Assembly (NCBI GenBank): GCA_964583605.1
Contig: CAZOWL010000031.1
Coordinates: 1-42,166, forward strand
Source of the DNA: CAZOWL01 sp964583605
GTDB lineage: Bacteria; Pseudomonadota; Gammaproteobacteria; Chromatiales; Chromatiaceae
Length of the DNA stretch: 42,166 bases
Direction: 5' to 3'
Part shown: one piece after another, positions 19,251 through 27,552 of the stretch
How the letters are laid out: each line of letters opens with the position of its first letter
How positions within the stretch are numbered: the first letter of the stretch is position 1
Translations under genes and position numbers: made by a program
The notes under the pieces: generated by a model
Database searches by the model: none
What the model was told of the DNA's origin: nothing
What the model saw: only the letters and a program-made list of their open reading frames with translations

Positions 19251-20372
19251 TCAGAGGTCGCGCGTGATTAGGAGAGAGAGCATGCGCCGCAGCGGCTCCG
19301 CGGCGCCCCATAGCAGCTGGTCGCCGACCGTGAAGGCCGAAAGGTACCTATCGCCCATCGCCAGCTTGCGAACTCGGCCGACGGCGACGTTCAATGTCCC
19401 GGTGATGGCCGCCGGTGACAGTCGATGGATGGTCTCATCGCGGTCGTTTGGAATCACGCGCACCCAAGGGTTGGCCCCGGCGATTATCGTCTCGGCGTCC
19501 GCCGTGCTGATGTCTTGGCTCAGCTTGATCGTCAGGCCCTGGCTGTGGCAGCGCATCGCGCCGACCCGCACGCATAAGCCGTCTATTGGGATCGGCCGGT
19601 CTTCGCGGCCGAGAATCTTGTTTGTCTCGACTTGGCCCTTCCACTCCTCGCGGCTTTGGCCGTTCGGCATCTGGCTATCGATCCACGGGATCAGGCTCCC
19701 GGCCAGAGGCACACCGAAGCCGCCGCGAGGAAAGTCGTCCGACCGCATGGTTGCCGTGACCGCCCGGTCGATCTCGAGAATGGCCGCCGCCGGATCCTCG
19801 AGCCGCGCCTCGGCCCCACGGTGGAGGGCGCCCATTTGCGCGAGCAGCTCGCGCATATGTTTTGCTCCGGCCCCCGACGCGGCCTGATAGGTCATGGCAC
19901 TGACCCATTCGACGAGACCTTCGCGGAACAGCCCAGCGAGGGCAATGAGCATCAGGCTCACGGTGCAATTGCCCCCGATGAAGTCCCGCTTCCCGCTCGC
20001 CAGGGCTGCATCGATCATAGCCCGGTTGACGGGGTCAAGTATGATGACGCTGTCGCGCTCGAGGCGCCTGGCGGAGGCGGCGTCGATCCAATAGCCGCCC
20101 CAACCGCGTCGGCGCAGCTCCGAATAGATCTCCTTCGTGTAATCCCCACCCTGGCACGTCACGATGGTCTCCATCGTGGCCAGCACGTCGAGGTCATAGG
20201 CATCGGCCAAAGGTGCTGCGCCGCGTCCGGCATCGGGGCCGAGCGCGCCAACCTGCGATGTCGTGAAGAAGACAGGCTCCGGAATGTGGGCGAAGTCGCC
20301 CTCTTCGCGCATCCGATCCATCAGGACCGAGCCAACCATCCCGCGCCAACCGATGAAGCCAACGCGCCGCAT
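19251..20372 (-). CDS. asd: Aspartate-semialdehyde dehydrogenase Asd
   Basis: A 373-residue enzyme that reduces aspartyl phosphate to aspartate semialdehyde, the branch point to lysine/diaminopimelate, methionine and threonine. Seen: NADP-binding RRVGFIGWRGMVGSVL, the SQVGALGPD segment, the catalytic Cys136 in FIGGNCTVSLML (E. coli Cys135) and the active-site QAASGAGAKHMREL. This is the long E. coli/Pseudomonas type. The ATG at 20372 is preferred over an upstream TTG because GGGAGG sits nine bases before it. It feeds homoserine toward metZ at the other end of the block. Confidence 0.97.
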   Translation of the reverse strand: MRRVGFIGWRGMVGSVLMDRMREEGDFAHIPEPVFFTTSQVGALGPDAGRGAAPLADAYDLDVLATMETIVTCQGGDYTKEIYSELRRRGWGGYWIDAASARRLERDSVIILDPVNRAMIDAALASGKRDFIGGNCTVSLMLIALAGLFREGLVEWVSAMTYQAASGAGAKHMRELLAQMGALHRGAEARLEDPAAAILEIDRAVTATMRSDDFPRGGFGVPLAGSLIPWIDSQMPNGQSREEWKGQVETNKILGREDRPIPIDGLCVRVGAMRCHSQGLTIKLSQDISTADAETIIAGANPWVRVIPNDRDETIHRLSPAAITGTLNVAVGRVRKLAMGDRYLSAFTVGDQLLWGAAEPLRRMLSLLITRDL

Positions 20373-20420
20373 AGCAATCAACCTCCCGCAGAACCTAGTT
20401 GGCCGTTCTCCATGATCTCG

Positions 20421-21506
20421 TCACGATACCTCGGCGAGGGCGGCGACGACGGCATCACCCATCTGCGCCGTGCCCACCCGCTGCGTGCCTTCGGAGAGGA
20501 TGTCGGCCGTTCGCAGCCCACGATCAAGCACACGGCTGACCGCGGCCTCGATCCGTCGGGCCGCCTCGGGCTCCTTCAGTGAGTAGCGCAGCAGCATGGC
20601 AGTTGACAGAATCGTCGCGAGCGGATTTGCGATGCCTTGCCCGGCGATGTCGGGCGCGGATCCGTGGATCGGCTCGTACATCCCCTGGCCTTCGGCATTC
20701 AGCGAGGCCGAGGGCAGCATGCCTATAGAGCCGGTCAGCATCGAGGCGGCATCGGAGAGAATGTCCCCGAACATGTTCGTCGTCACCAGTACATCGAATT
20801 GTTTCGGTGCCCGCACGAGCTGCATCGCCGCGTTGTCGACATACATATGCGTCAGCGCGACGTCGGGATAGTCGCGAGCGACCTCTATGACGACCTCGCG
20901 CCACAGCTCGGTCGCCTCCAGCACGTTGGCCTTGTCGACCGAACAGACACGCCGCCTACGCTGCCGCGCGATATCGAACGCCACGTGGCAGATTCGCCGA
21001 ATCTCCGATTCGGTGTACACGAGTGTGTTGACACCGCGCCGCTCGCCGGATGGCAAACGGGTTACGCCCCGCGGCTCACCGAAATAGATGCCTCCGGTGA
21101 GCTCTCGGACAATCAGAATATCAAGACCGGCGACGACCTCAGGCTTGAGCGTAGAGGCAGCCGCCAATTGCGGATAGAGGATCGCTGGCCGCAGATTGGC
21201 AAACAGACCCAACCCGGCTCGGAGCCCGAGCAGGCCCTTCTCTGGCCTCAGAGCGATCGGCAACGACTCCCAGCGTGGGCCCCCTACGGCGCCGAGAAGC
21301 ACCGCATCCGCCTCACGCGCGGCATCCAGCGTCGCTTCAGGGAGCGGATGTCCATGGGCCTCGTACGCGGCACCGCCCACCAAGGCCTCATCCCAGCAGA
21401 TATCTAGGCCGTGCTTCTCGCGCAGCGCTTCGAGGACCTTTAGCGCCTCCGCGACGATCTCGGGGCCGATGCCGTCACCGGCGAGGATCAAGATCTTCCT
21501 GCTCAA
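20421..21506 (-). CDS. leuB: 3-isopropylmalate dehydrogenase LeuB
   Basis: A 361-residue NAD-dependent oxidative decarboxylase, third step of leucine synthesis. Seen: N-terminal ILAGDGIGPEI, LLGAVGGPRWE, substrate arginines in LRAGLGLFANLRP, the VRELTGGIYFGEPRG signature, metal-binding aspartates in the FGDILSDAASML region, and EPIHGSAPDIAGQGIANP. Third of leuC-leuD-leuB, 60 bases after leuD and 48 before asd. Confidence 0.97.
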   Translation of the reverse strand: MSRKILILAGDGIGPEIVAEALKVLEALREKHGLDICWDEALVGGAAYEAHGHPLPEATLDAAREADAVLLGAVGGPRWESLPIALRPEKGLLGLRAGLGLFANLRPAILYPQLAAASTLKPEVVAGLDILIVRELTGGIYFGEPRGVTRLPSGERRGVNTLVYTESEIRRICHVAFDIARQRRRRVCSVDKANVLEATELWREVVIEVARDYPDVALTHMYVDNAAMQLVRAPKQFDVLVTTNMFGDILSDAASMLTGSIGMLPSASLNAEGQGMYEPIHGSAPDIAGQGIANPLATILSTAMLLRYSLKEPEAARRIEAAVSRVLDRGLRTADILSEGTQRVGTAQMGDAVVAALAEVS

Positions 21507-21566
21507 ATTCGATTCCTCCGAGAGAAGCGGTGCTCGCGGCCCGCCGGATGGGCGGAGCTGGCCACG

Positions 21567-22205
21567 TCAAGCAAACAGCCATGGCATGGCGTCACGGCGG
21601 CGCGCCTCGTACGCGCGGATCGCCTCGACATGCTGTAGCGTCAGGCTGATGTCGTCGAGACCTTCGATTAGGCAGTGCTTGCGGAATGCATCCACCTCAA
21701 AAGGAATCTCTTCTCCGGAGGAGGCTTGCAGCCGCTGAGCAGGCAGATCCACAGTGACCCGCAGCGGTTGTTCGCCTTGCGCTGCTTCAAACAGTGAATC
21801 AATCGTGTCGGGGGGCAACCGGATCGGAAGAATCCCGTTCTTGAAACAGTTATTGAAGAAGATATCCGCAAAGCTCGGGGCGATCAGGACGCGAAACCCC
21901 TGGTCAAGCAGTGCCCATGGCGCGTGCTCGCGCGAAGAGCCACAGCCGAAGTTCTCCCGCGTGAGGAGAATGCTCGCCCCGGCATAGCGAGCATCATTGA
22001 GCACGAAATCCGGATTCAGGGGGCGTTGGCTGCAGTCCTGCTCAGGCTCCCCCCGATCGAGATACCGCCACTCATCGAAGAGGTTCGGTCCGAAGCCGGT
22101 GCGCTTGATGCTTTTCAAGAATTGCTTCGGGATGATGGCATCGGTATCAACGTTGGCCCGATCTAGCGGGCACACGATGCCTGTGAGGGTGCTAAACGGC
22201 TCCAC
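21567..22205 (-). CDS. leuD: 3-isopropylmalate dehydratase small subunit LeuD
   Basis: A 212-residue small subunit that completes the LeuC iron-sulfur isomerase. Seen: PLDRANVDTDAIIPKQFLK at the N-terminus, NFGCGSSREHAPWAL (swivelling-domain signature), and APSFADIFFNNCFKNGILP. The start is a GTG that shares one base with the leuC stop (TAGTG), so LeuD translation is almost certainly coupled to LeuC. Confidence 0.97.
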   Translation of the reverse strand: MEPFSTLTGIVCPLDRANVDTDAIIPKQFLKSIKRTGFGPNLFDEWRYLDRGEPEQDCSQRPLNPDFVLNDARYAGASILLTRENFGCGSSREHAPWALLDQGFRVLIAPSFADIFFNNCFKNGILPIRLPPDTIDSLFEAAQGEQPLRVTVDLPAQRLQASSGEEIPFEVDAFRKHCLIEGLDDISLTLQHVEAIRAYEARRRDAMPWLFA

Positions 22206-23608
22206 TACAAGGTCCTCACATCGACGAAGTGCCCGGTCACCGCCGCTGCGGCGGCCATCGCGGGACTAACCAGGTGTGTGCGGCCTCGCGGGCCCTGGCG
22301 GCCCTCGAAGTTGCGGTTGGAGGTCGAGGCGCAGCGCTCGCCGGGCTCCAGGCGGTCGGCATTCATCGCCAGGCACATCGAGCACCCCGGCTCGCGCCAC
22401 TCGAAGCCGGCAGCGAGGAAGACCTGGTCCAGCCCCTCGGCCTCGGCTTGTGCCTTGACGAGGCCAGAGCCAGGTACGACAAGCGCCTGGCGGATGCCGG
22501 CCGCCACTTGGCGGCCAGCGACGATGGCCGCCGCCGCACGCAGATCCTCGATGCGCCCGTTGGTACAGGAGCCGATGAAGACCTTGTCCGGGCGGATCTC
22601 AGTGATCGGCATCCCTGGCTCCAGGCCCATGTATTCGAGTGCCAGGCGCATGCCGCGGGCCTTGACCGGGTTGGATTCCTCCACTGGATACGGCACCCGT
22701 GCGTCGACGGGGAGCACCATCTCTGGCGACGTGCCCCAGGTCACGTGAGGTTTGATCTCTGCGGCCGAGAGGGTCACGACCCGGTCGAACTCGGCACCAG
22801 GATCGGAGTACAACGTGCGCCAATAGGCAGCGGCTTGTTCGAAATCCTCGCCGCTCGGGGCGTGGGGGCGGCCACGGAGATACTCGATCGTCTTGTCATC
22901 GACGGCGATCAGGCCGGCGCGGGCGCCCGCCTCGATGGCCATGTTGCAGACCGTCATCCGCCCCTCCATCGAGAGGTCCCGGATGGCCTCGCCGGCAAGC
23001 TCGATGACGTGGTCTGTGCCGCCAGCCGTGCCGATCTTGCCGATGATGGCCAGTATGATGTCTTTGGCGCTGATCCCCGGGCCAACGCGCCCCTCGACTT
23101 GCACGAGCATGGCCTTGGATTTGCGCTGGAGCAGGCACTGGGTGGCCAGTACATGCTCGACCTCAGAGGTCCCGATCCCGAAGGCGAGCGCCCCGACCGC
23201 GCCATGGGTCGCGGTATGGGAATCGCCGCAGACGATGGTGGTCCCGGGCAGGGTGAAGCCCTGCTCAGGTCCCACCACATGGACGATGCCTTGTCGGGGA
23301 TCCCCCATACGAAGCTCATCGATACCGAACGCAGAACAATTGGCGTCCAGCGTCTCGACCTGCTTACGTGAGACTGGATCGCTGATCCCGTGGGCGCGGT
23401 CTTGCGTGGGCACGTTGTGGTCGGGCACCGCGAGATTGGCCGCTGCGCGCCAGGGGTGACGACCGGCCAGGCGGAGCCCTTCAAAGGCCTGGGGTGATGT
23501 CACCTCGTGTATCAGCTGCCGGTCGATATAAAGCAGCGCTGTGCCATGATCGTCGCGGCGCACGACATGATCGTCCCACAGTTTGTCATAGAGGGTCTTG
23601 GCCCCCAT
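22205..23608 (-). CDS. leuC: 3-isopropylmalate dehydratase large subunit LeuC
   Basis: A 467-residue aconitase-family [4Fe-4S] subunit that isomerises 2-isopropylmalate to 3-isopropylmalate. Seen: MGAKTLYDKLWDDHVV start, VPDHNVPTQ, the VCGDSHTATHGAVGALAFGIG block, first cluster Cys in FIGSCTNGRIEDLR and the other two in CSMCLAM near the C-terminus. The ATG at 23608 with AGAGG upstream gives the E. coli length (466); the frame is open eight codons further. First gene of the minus-strand biosynthetic block. Confidence 0.97.
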   Translation of the reverse strand: MGAKTLYDKLWDDHVVRRDDHGTALLYIDRQLIHEVTSPQAFEGLRLAGRHPWRAAANLAVPDHNVPTQDRAHGISDPVSRKQVETLDANCSAFGIDELRMGDPRQGIVHVVGPEQGFTLPGTTIVCGDSHTATHGAVGALAFGIGTSEVEHVLATQCLLQRKSKAMLVQVEGRVGPGISAKDIILAIIGKIGTAGGTDHVIELAGEAIRDLSMEGRMTVCNMAIEAGARAGLIAVDDKTIEYLRGRPHAPSGEDFEQAAAYWRTLYSDPGAEFDRVVTLSAAEIKPHVTWGTSPEMVLPVDARVPYPVEESNPVKARGMRLALEYMGLEPGMPITEIRPDKVFIGSCTNGRIEDLRAAAAIVAGRQVAAGIRQALVVPGSGLVKAQAEAEGLDQVFLAAGFEWREPGCSMCLAMNADRLEPGERCASTSNRNFEGRQGPRGRTHLVSPAMAAAAAVTGHFVDVRTL

Positions 23609-23736
23609 CGCTCTACCTCTGGTGCCCGTCAAAACTTCGAAGGATAGATGCCCCTGCTCGGAAGATCAAACGGCGCTGCGGCCGGCCAATCGTGCCCCAT
23701 CTAGGCGGGCCGTGGACGGTTCAGCTTTATCTGGTT

Positions 23737-23755
23737 CCCGGCTGCCGCAGCCGGG
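23737..23755. terminator. GC-rich hairpin downstream of the response-regulator gene
   Basis: Perfect 8-bp stem (CCCGGCTG at 23737-23744, CAGCCGGG at 23748-23755) with a 3-base loop, about 75 bases past the response-regulator stop and upstream of leuC. No T run follows on either strand, so intrinsic termination is doubtful. It may be a weak or factor-assisted terminator separating the two transcription units. Confidence 0.35.
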
Positions 23756-23828
23756 CGCGTTCAGTTGGCGGGCGGCATCAGCTGGCTCGGAGCGCTTGGT
23801 TGGGGCGCGACAGCATTGCGCTCTGGCC

Positions 23829-24461
23829 TCAATCGCTGGGCGTATCCGGTTGTCCTCGCAGCTGCACGGCGAGCAGCACGAGGTCGGCAAGATTTCGCAC
23901 GCGGAGCTTGCGCATGACTCGCGCGCGGTGGGCCTCTACGGTTCGGACGCTCAACCCTAGCTCGAAGGCGACGGTCTTATTCGAGTTGCCGCCGGCAACG
24001 GCCCAGAACACCTCGCGCTCCCGGGGTGTGAGCGTCCGCCAACGATCCACCATCTCGGCGTCGGGCAGCTCGGCCGACGGTACAGGCATCCGCCGCAACA
24101 GTTTCTGGATCAGGTCTAGCAGGGCTTGGTGGTTGACTGGCTTGGTGATGAAATCGACGGCGCCGAGCTTCATTGCCCGCACGGCCATCGGTATATCGCC
24201 GTAGCCGGTGATCATCACCGTAGGGATGCGGACACCGCGACCGTGGAGATGCTCGAGCACCGCCATGCCGCTCAGCCCGGGCATGCGCACGTCGAGCAAC
24301 AGACAGGCGTGGGAAGCCTGATCGAAGGGGTCTGCCGCCAGGAGTGCGTCGCCGCTCGGAAATGTCAGGGTCCTGATCCCGACCGAGTCGAGTAGCATTT
24401 CGAGGGAATCGCGGACGTCCGCATCGTCATCGACGATGAATACTGTCGGATCACCGGTCAC
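23829..24461 (-). CDS. FixJ/NarL-type response regulator
   Basis: A 210-residue two-component regulator. Seen: receiver domain (about 5-125) with acidic pocket Asp11-Asp13 in FIVDDDADV, phosphoacceptor Asp57 in LLLDVRMPG, the ITGYGDIPMAVRAMKLGAVDFITKP segment with its conserved Thr and Lys, then a LuxR/FixJ HTH (about 140-205; LTPREREVF, LSVRTVEAHRARVMRKL). The GTG at 24461 overlaps the kinase stop as GTGA, so the pair is translationally coupled; the frame is open further upstream, but only inside the kinase gene. The domain set matches FixJ, DctR and TodT/StyR regulators. Target genes are unknown. Confidence 0.93.
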   Translation of the reverse strand: MTGDPTVFIVDDDADVRDSLEMLLDSVGIRTLTFPSGDALLAADPFDQASHACLLLDVRMPGLSGMAVLEHLHGRGVRIPTVMITGYGDIPMAVRAMKLGAVDFITKPVNHQALLDLIQKLLRRMPVPSAELPDAEMVDRWRTLTPREREVFWAVAGGNSNKTVAFELGLSVRTVEAHRARVMRKLRVRNLADLVLLAVQLRGQPDTPSD

Positions 24462-26098
24462 GTTGCCAAGTGCTCTGTCGCCGGAAGCTCTAGGTGGAAG
24501 GCCGTCCCGTTCTCTCCGCAGGACTCCAGCCAGACGCGCCCATTGTGGCCTTCGACGATGGTTCGAACAATGGAGAGCCCGATACCGAGACTGTTCGCCT
24601 TCGTCGTGACCCAAGGCTCGAAGATGTCCTGTGCGGCGGTGCGGGAGAGTCCCTTTCCGCTGTCCTGGACGATAACGAGGGCCCGTGGGGGATCGGTGAG
24701 GTAACGTGTTCGCAGCGCCACAGTCCGCTCGTCGGCGGGCTGATCCGAGACGGCGTCGATGGCATTCATAATCAAGTGCACCAATACCTGCTCCAATGCG
24801 AGAAGATCGCCATGCACCAGCGGCAAACCTTTGGCACGGTCCACCTCAAGTTGGACCTTGGCGTAGATCAGCCGGCCGTCAACCAATTGTAGGCAAGAAT
24901 CCAGAACGCTGTTCAGGTCCACGTCGGTCGGGGTCGGATCGCGCTGCTGCGTGATGGTGCGGATGCCTTGGAGATTGGCCCCAGCGCGATCTACTAGGCG
25001 TGTAATGTGGCTAAGTATCTCGTTGATGCGTGCGTTGTCAAGACGCCCAGTGCGCTGCAGCTGCAAGGCCGCACCGGCGTAGTTGGCGATGGCGGTGACC
25101 GGTTGACTGAGCTGATGCGAGACGAGCGCTGCCAGCTCGCCGAACAGGGCCAGTCGGCCCACCTTGGCGAGCTCGGCCCGATGCTGGCGCTGACGGGATT
25201 GCTCGTGCTGCAGCGCGGTGATGTCGCTCAGCGTCATGACCGCGCCAATCACCTGTCCTTGGTCATCGCGTAATGGGCGGCCACTCACCTGCAGCCAATG
25301 GCCGGCATCGTTCGGCGCAGGCCGGTAGAGCGGGCCGGCATCGTTGGCCTCGCCACGCAGTGCCCGGAGCAATGGTAGCTCGGGCGCCGGTATGGTCTCG
25401 CCGCCTTTGTCTCGGCAGAGGCCTATGTGCTCGGCCCAACCGTCAGGCGACAAGGCTTCCGGTGCCGGGCCGAGAAGGGATTCGGCGCGACGGTTCCACA
25501 GCAGCAGGCGTCCGTCTTGATCGATGGCGACGACGCCGTCGGCGAGATCTTCGAGTACGCGGCATTCCAAGGCTTGCTCATGGGCGGACGCGAGCTGGTA
25601 CGCTTGCGGCGTCCGCGAGCTCTCAAAGATGCCGCTTTCGAGCGTGAGCTTGCGCTCGGCCAGGGTGCGTTGGCGCGCACGCAGCAGCCCCGCTTGCTGG
25701 CGCCCCCTGTTGTTTGGCAGGGTGGCTGCGTCGCCATGCCGAGCCGGCGGCAATTCGGTCGTTCGCTCGGCCCGCCCGATAGCCTCGGTCCCTGCAACGA
25801 GCTGACCCAGACAGCGACGATAGCGGCGGTGAAAGAGCAGGGCCGCGATCAGGCTCACGCCAGCGAGCAGCCACGGGGAGAGCTGCAGCAGCTCCCCGCC
25901 ATCGCGTCGATCGCTGGCCGGGGCCGGGCGCGGCTTTGCGGATGGGAGGGCTCTTTCAGGCAACGCGAGAAATGGCGACGCGCGACTCTCGAGCCCTGAC
26001 ACGCCGGGAGGTGAAACGAGGTAGTCGATGGCCGCGACGACCCCTAAGCCGATGCCAATCACTGCCCCGGCAAGGAGGATGGCGAGACGATGACGCAA
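24458..26098 (-). CDS. Membrane PAS-domain sensor histidine kinase (FixL/DctS-like)
   Basis: A 546-residue sensor kinase, partner of the coupled FixJ-type regulator. Seen: two TM segments (about 5-27 and 73-90) enclosing a short Pro-rich periplasmic stretch of only about 45 residues, too small for a typical ligand domain; a linker with coiled-coil character; a PAS domain (about 180-300, LADGVVAIDQDGRLLLWNRR onward); the phosphoacceptor His328 in ALVSHQLSQPVTAIANY; and an ATPase domain with N box NAIDAV (Asn445), DSGKGL and GIGLSIV. No heme-ligand histidine is obvious in the PAS, so oxygen sensing is not implied. The start is uncertain: the frame begins at a TTG at 26098 with no ribosome site, and a GTG 14 codons later would cut into the first TM helix. 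Confidence 0.9.
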   Translation of the reverse strand: MRHRLAILLAGAVIGIGLGVVAAIDYLVSPPGVSGLESRASPFLALPERALPSAKPRPAPASDRRDGGELLQLSPWLLAGVSLIAALLFHRRYRRCLGQLVAGTEAIGRAERTTELPPARHGDAATLPNNRGRQQAGLLRARQRTLAERKLTLESGIFESSRTPQAYQLASAHEQALECRVLEDLADGVVAIDQDGRLLLWNRRAESLLGPAPEALSPDGWAEHIGLCRDKGGETIPAPELPLLRALRGEANDAGPLYRPAPNDAGHWLQVSGRPLRDDQGQVIGAVMTLSDITALQHEQSRQRQHRAELAKVGRLALFGELAALVSHQLSQPVTAIANYAGAALQLQRTGRLDNARINEILSHITRLVDRAGANLQGIRTITQQRDPTPTDVDLNSVLDSCLQLVDGRLIYAKVQLEVDRAKGLPLVHGDLLALEQVLVHLIMNAIDAVSDQPADERTVALRTRYLTDPPRALVIVQDSGKGLSRTAAQDIFEPWVTTKANSLGIGLSIVRTIVEGHNGRVWLESCGENGTAFHLELPATEHLAT

Positions 26099-26100
26099 CG

Positions 26101-26179
26101 GACCCTGTCTGAGGCTCAGGGCTCACTGCCCCCGCGGGCCGCAGGCGGCGGGGGCAGTGAGCCTGCGTGGCTTAGGGTC
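26101..26179. terminator. Large perfect hairpin between STAS and kinase genes
   Basis: A 16-bp perfect GC-rich inverted repeat (26120-26135 with 26148-26163, 12-base loop) enclosed by an outer GACCCT/AGGGTC pair (26101-26106 with 26174-26179). It lies 101 bases past the STAS stop and ends only about 21 bases before the kinase start. Neither strand has a T run after it. It may be a terminator or attenuator between the genes, or an RNA structure over the kinase initiation region. Confidence 0.55.
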
Positions 26180-26263
26180 CAGAGCTCGCGGGTCCTCCGG
26201 CGCCGCAACCCCGGCCGGTTGTCTGCCGCTCTCGAGCGAGCCGGATGGCCGGCTGGCAGGTCT

Positions 26264-26578
26264 CTACGCGACGTGTCTCTGCTCCATGACCCGTGGCGCG
26301 GCGAAATCAGCGAGATAGCGGAGGATCTCCGGTTGCTCGCCGCGCAGCACCACGCGACCGCCCGAACTGCATACATGCTCACACACCATCCGCAGCAAGG
26401 CGACCCCGGAATCAAAGACACGCTCAACCTGCTGGACATCGAAGACGCAAAGCAGCATGCCGGGTGGCAGGCGCTCGCAGAGTTCGCAGACGGGAATGCT
26501 CGCGGAGATGTCGAGGTTTCCCGTAAAGACGATGTGCAGCCGATCCCCCGGTGCACCAACGGTGACGGATATAGGCAC
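26264..26578 (-). CDS. Stand-alone STAS-domain protein
   Basis: A 104-residue single STAS domain, the fold of SpoIIAA-type anti-sigma-factor antagonists and related phospho-switch proteins. Seen: VGAPGDRLHIVFTGNLDIS (first strands), LCVFDVQQVERVFDSGVALLRMV, where FDSG stands at the usual phospho-Ser loop (D-S-S/T-G), and a final strand GGRVVLRGEQPEILRYL. The GTG at 26578 is chosen over longer frames because AAGGAGGA stands seven bases before it. Six cysteines in 104 residues is unusual for a STAS protein. No partner anti-sigma kinase lies nearby; the only kinase is the PAS kinase just downstream, so a link between them is possible but unproven. Confidence 0.75.
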   Translation of the reverse strand: MPISVTVGAPGDRLHIVFTGNLDISASIPVCELCERLPPGMLLCVFDVQQVERVFDSGVALLRMVCEHVCSSGGRVVLRGEQPEILRYLADFAAPRVMEQRHVA

Positions 26579-26959
26579 GTGAGAGTCCTCCTTAGAATGG
26601 CCAAACCCCCCCTGGCAACAGGCTGCAGAGCCGGGCATCTGAGGCGGACGGCTATTCGGGTCGCCGCATAGCGCCGCATAGCACACTGACCTGTCGTCGT
26701 TACTGTTATGAAAATTGGCAGAGGGAATGCGCGCAGCGCCCAGGCGAAGCCGGGCGAAGTAAATCGCCTACGAAGTATAGTTCATTGCGAACAGTTTGCC
26801 GCGATCGCAAAACTACGTGCGAGCGGGTCCTCGAGCAGCGTAGTGTTACGCGGCGGGTCGATCAGCGCGGGCGAGGATGCGGCCGCTGCACGGGCCGTCA
26901 GATCGAGCAGATGCCGGCCGGCTGGCTGGCTGGCGACGATGCTTCCGGCGTGACGAGCC
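26579..26959. other. Intergenic region between rpsT and the STAS gene
   Basis: This 381-base space contains a tandem pair of the 10-mer CGCCGCATAG (26662-26681) just upstream of the STAS gene and a locally AT-richer stretch (26695-26710) that could hold its promoter. I see no convincing gene on either strand. Confidence 0.5.
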
Positions 26960-27223
26960 CTAAGACATGGCCTTGATGTGCGCGTTGAGACGACTCTTAT
27001 GGCGCGCCGCTTTGTTGGCGTGGATGAGTCCCTTGTTGGCCGCCCGGTCCAGCACTGGCACCGCTTCCGCGTACGCCTTCGTCGCGCCCTCTCTGTCTCC
27101 GGCCTTGATGAGCTTGATCACCTTCTTCACGTAAGTTCTCAACATACTGCGCCGGGCGGCATTATGCGCTCGGTGCTTCTCGGCCTGGCGTGCGCGCTTG
27201 CGGGCTTGGGCGGAGTTGGCCAA
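26960..27223 (-). CDS. rpsT: 30S ribosomal protein S20
   Basis: An 87-residue basic, all-helical protein that binds the 5' domain of 16S rRNA early in assembly. Seen: ANSAQARKRARQAEKHRAHNAARRSMLRTYVKKVIKL as the start of the family, and IHANKAARHKSRLNAHIKAM at the end; the length equals E. coli S20. The start is the TTG at 27223, with AGGAG eight bases upstream; E. coli rpsT also starts with UUG, which serves its translational autoregulation. The promoter is the sigma-70 site at 27275-27303. The usual neighbour murJ is absent. Confidence 0.97.
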   Translation of the reverse strand: MANSAQARKRARQAEKHRAHNAARRSMLRTYVKKVIKLIKAGDREGATKAYAEAVPVLDRAANKGLIHANKAARHKSRLNAHIKAMS

Positions 27224-27274
27224 GGTCGCTCTCCTGCGAATCTGTGTGTGGCTTAAATCGATACAAGACCGCAC

Positions 27275-27303
27275 ATTCTTGTCGGCCTGTGGGATGCTGT
27301 CAA
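27275..27303 (-). promoter_or_regulatory. Sigma-70 promoter of rpsT
   Basis: On the minus strand TTGACA (27298-27303) and AAGAAT (27275-27280) are separated by exactly 17 bases, about 52 bases before the rpsT start codon. Flanking hexamers CCGCAC (27269-27274) and GTGCGG (27304-27309) form an inverted pair around the whole promoter and may be a regulator site. Confidence 0.75.
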
Positions 27304-27552
27304 GTGCGGTTTTTTGGGGCCGGCGATCTTCTCATAGACCGGTGCCGCGGTCATCAGACCGGAACGCCGGAGGTGGCGAGCCGAGACGCGACTACGGTTA
27401 ACCGATTGCGGCGACGTGCGCCGGCTAGTGTCGAGCGGGGCAGGATCCGACCTGCCGCCACGCTCGGCCCGTCGTTGGCCGAGGCCATCGCCGAAACAGG
27501 CAATCGGGCTCAAGCCCTGCACGCGCGACAAAACGCCAGTGCACCCGAGCGG
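27304..27552. other. Intergenic region between the radical SAM gene and rpsT
   Basis: Together with the promoter and leader of rpsT, the whole gap is 329 bases. Apart from the GTGCGG arm of the promoter-flanking inverted pair I see no gene, and no hairpin with a T run to end the upstream radical SAM transcript. Confidence 0.45.

Noticed and set aside
22229..23371. Long plus-strand open frame opposite leuC
   Set aside because: It is the complement of a fully conserved leuC. It has Arg/Ala-rich composition, no family motif and no ribosome site; such frames are expected at this GC content.
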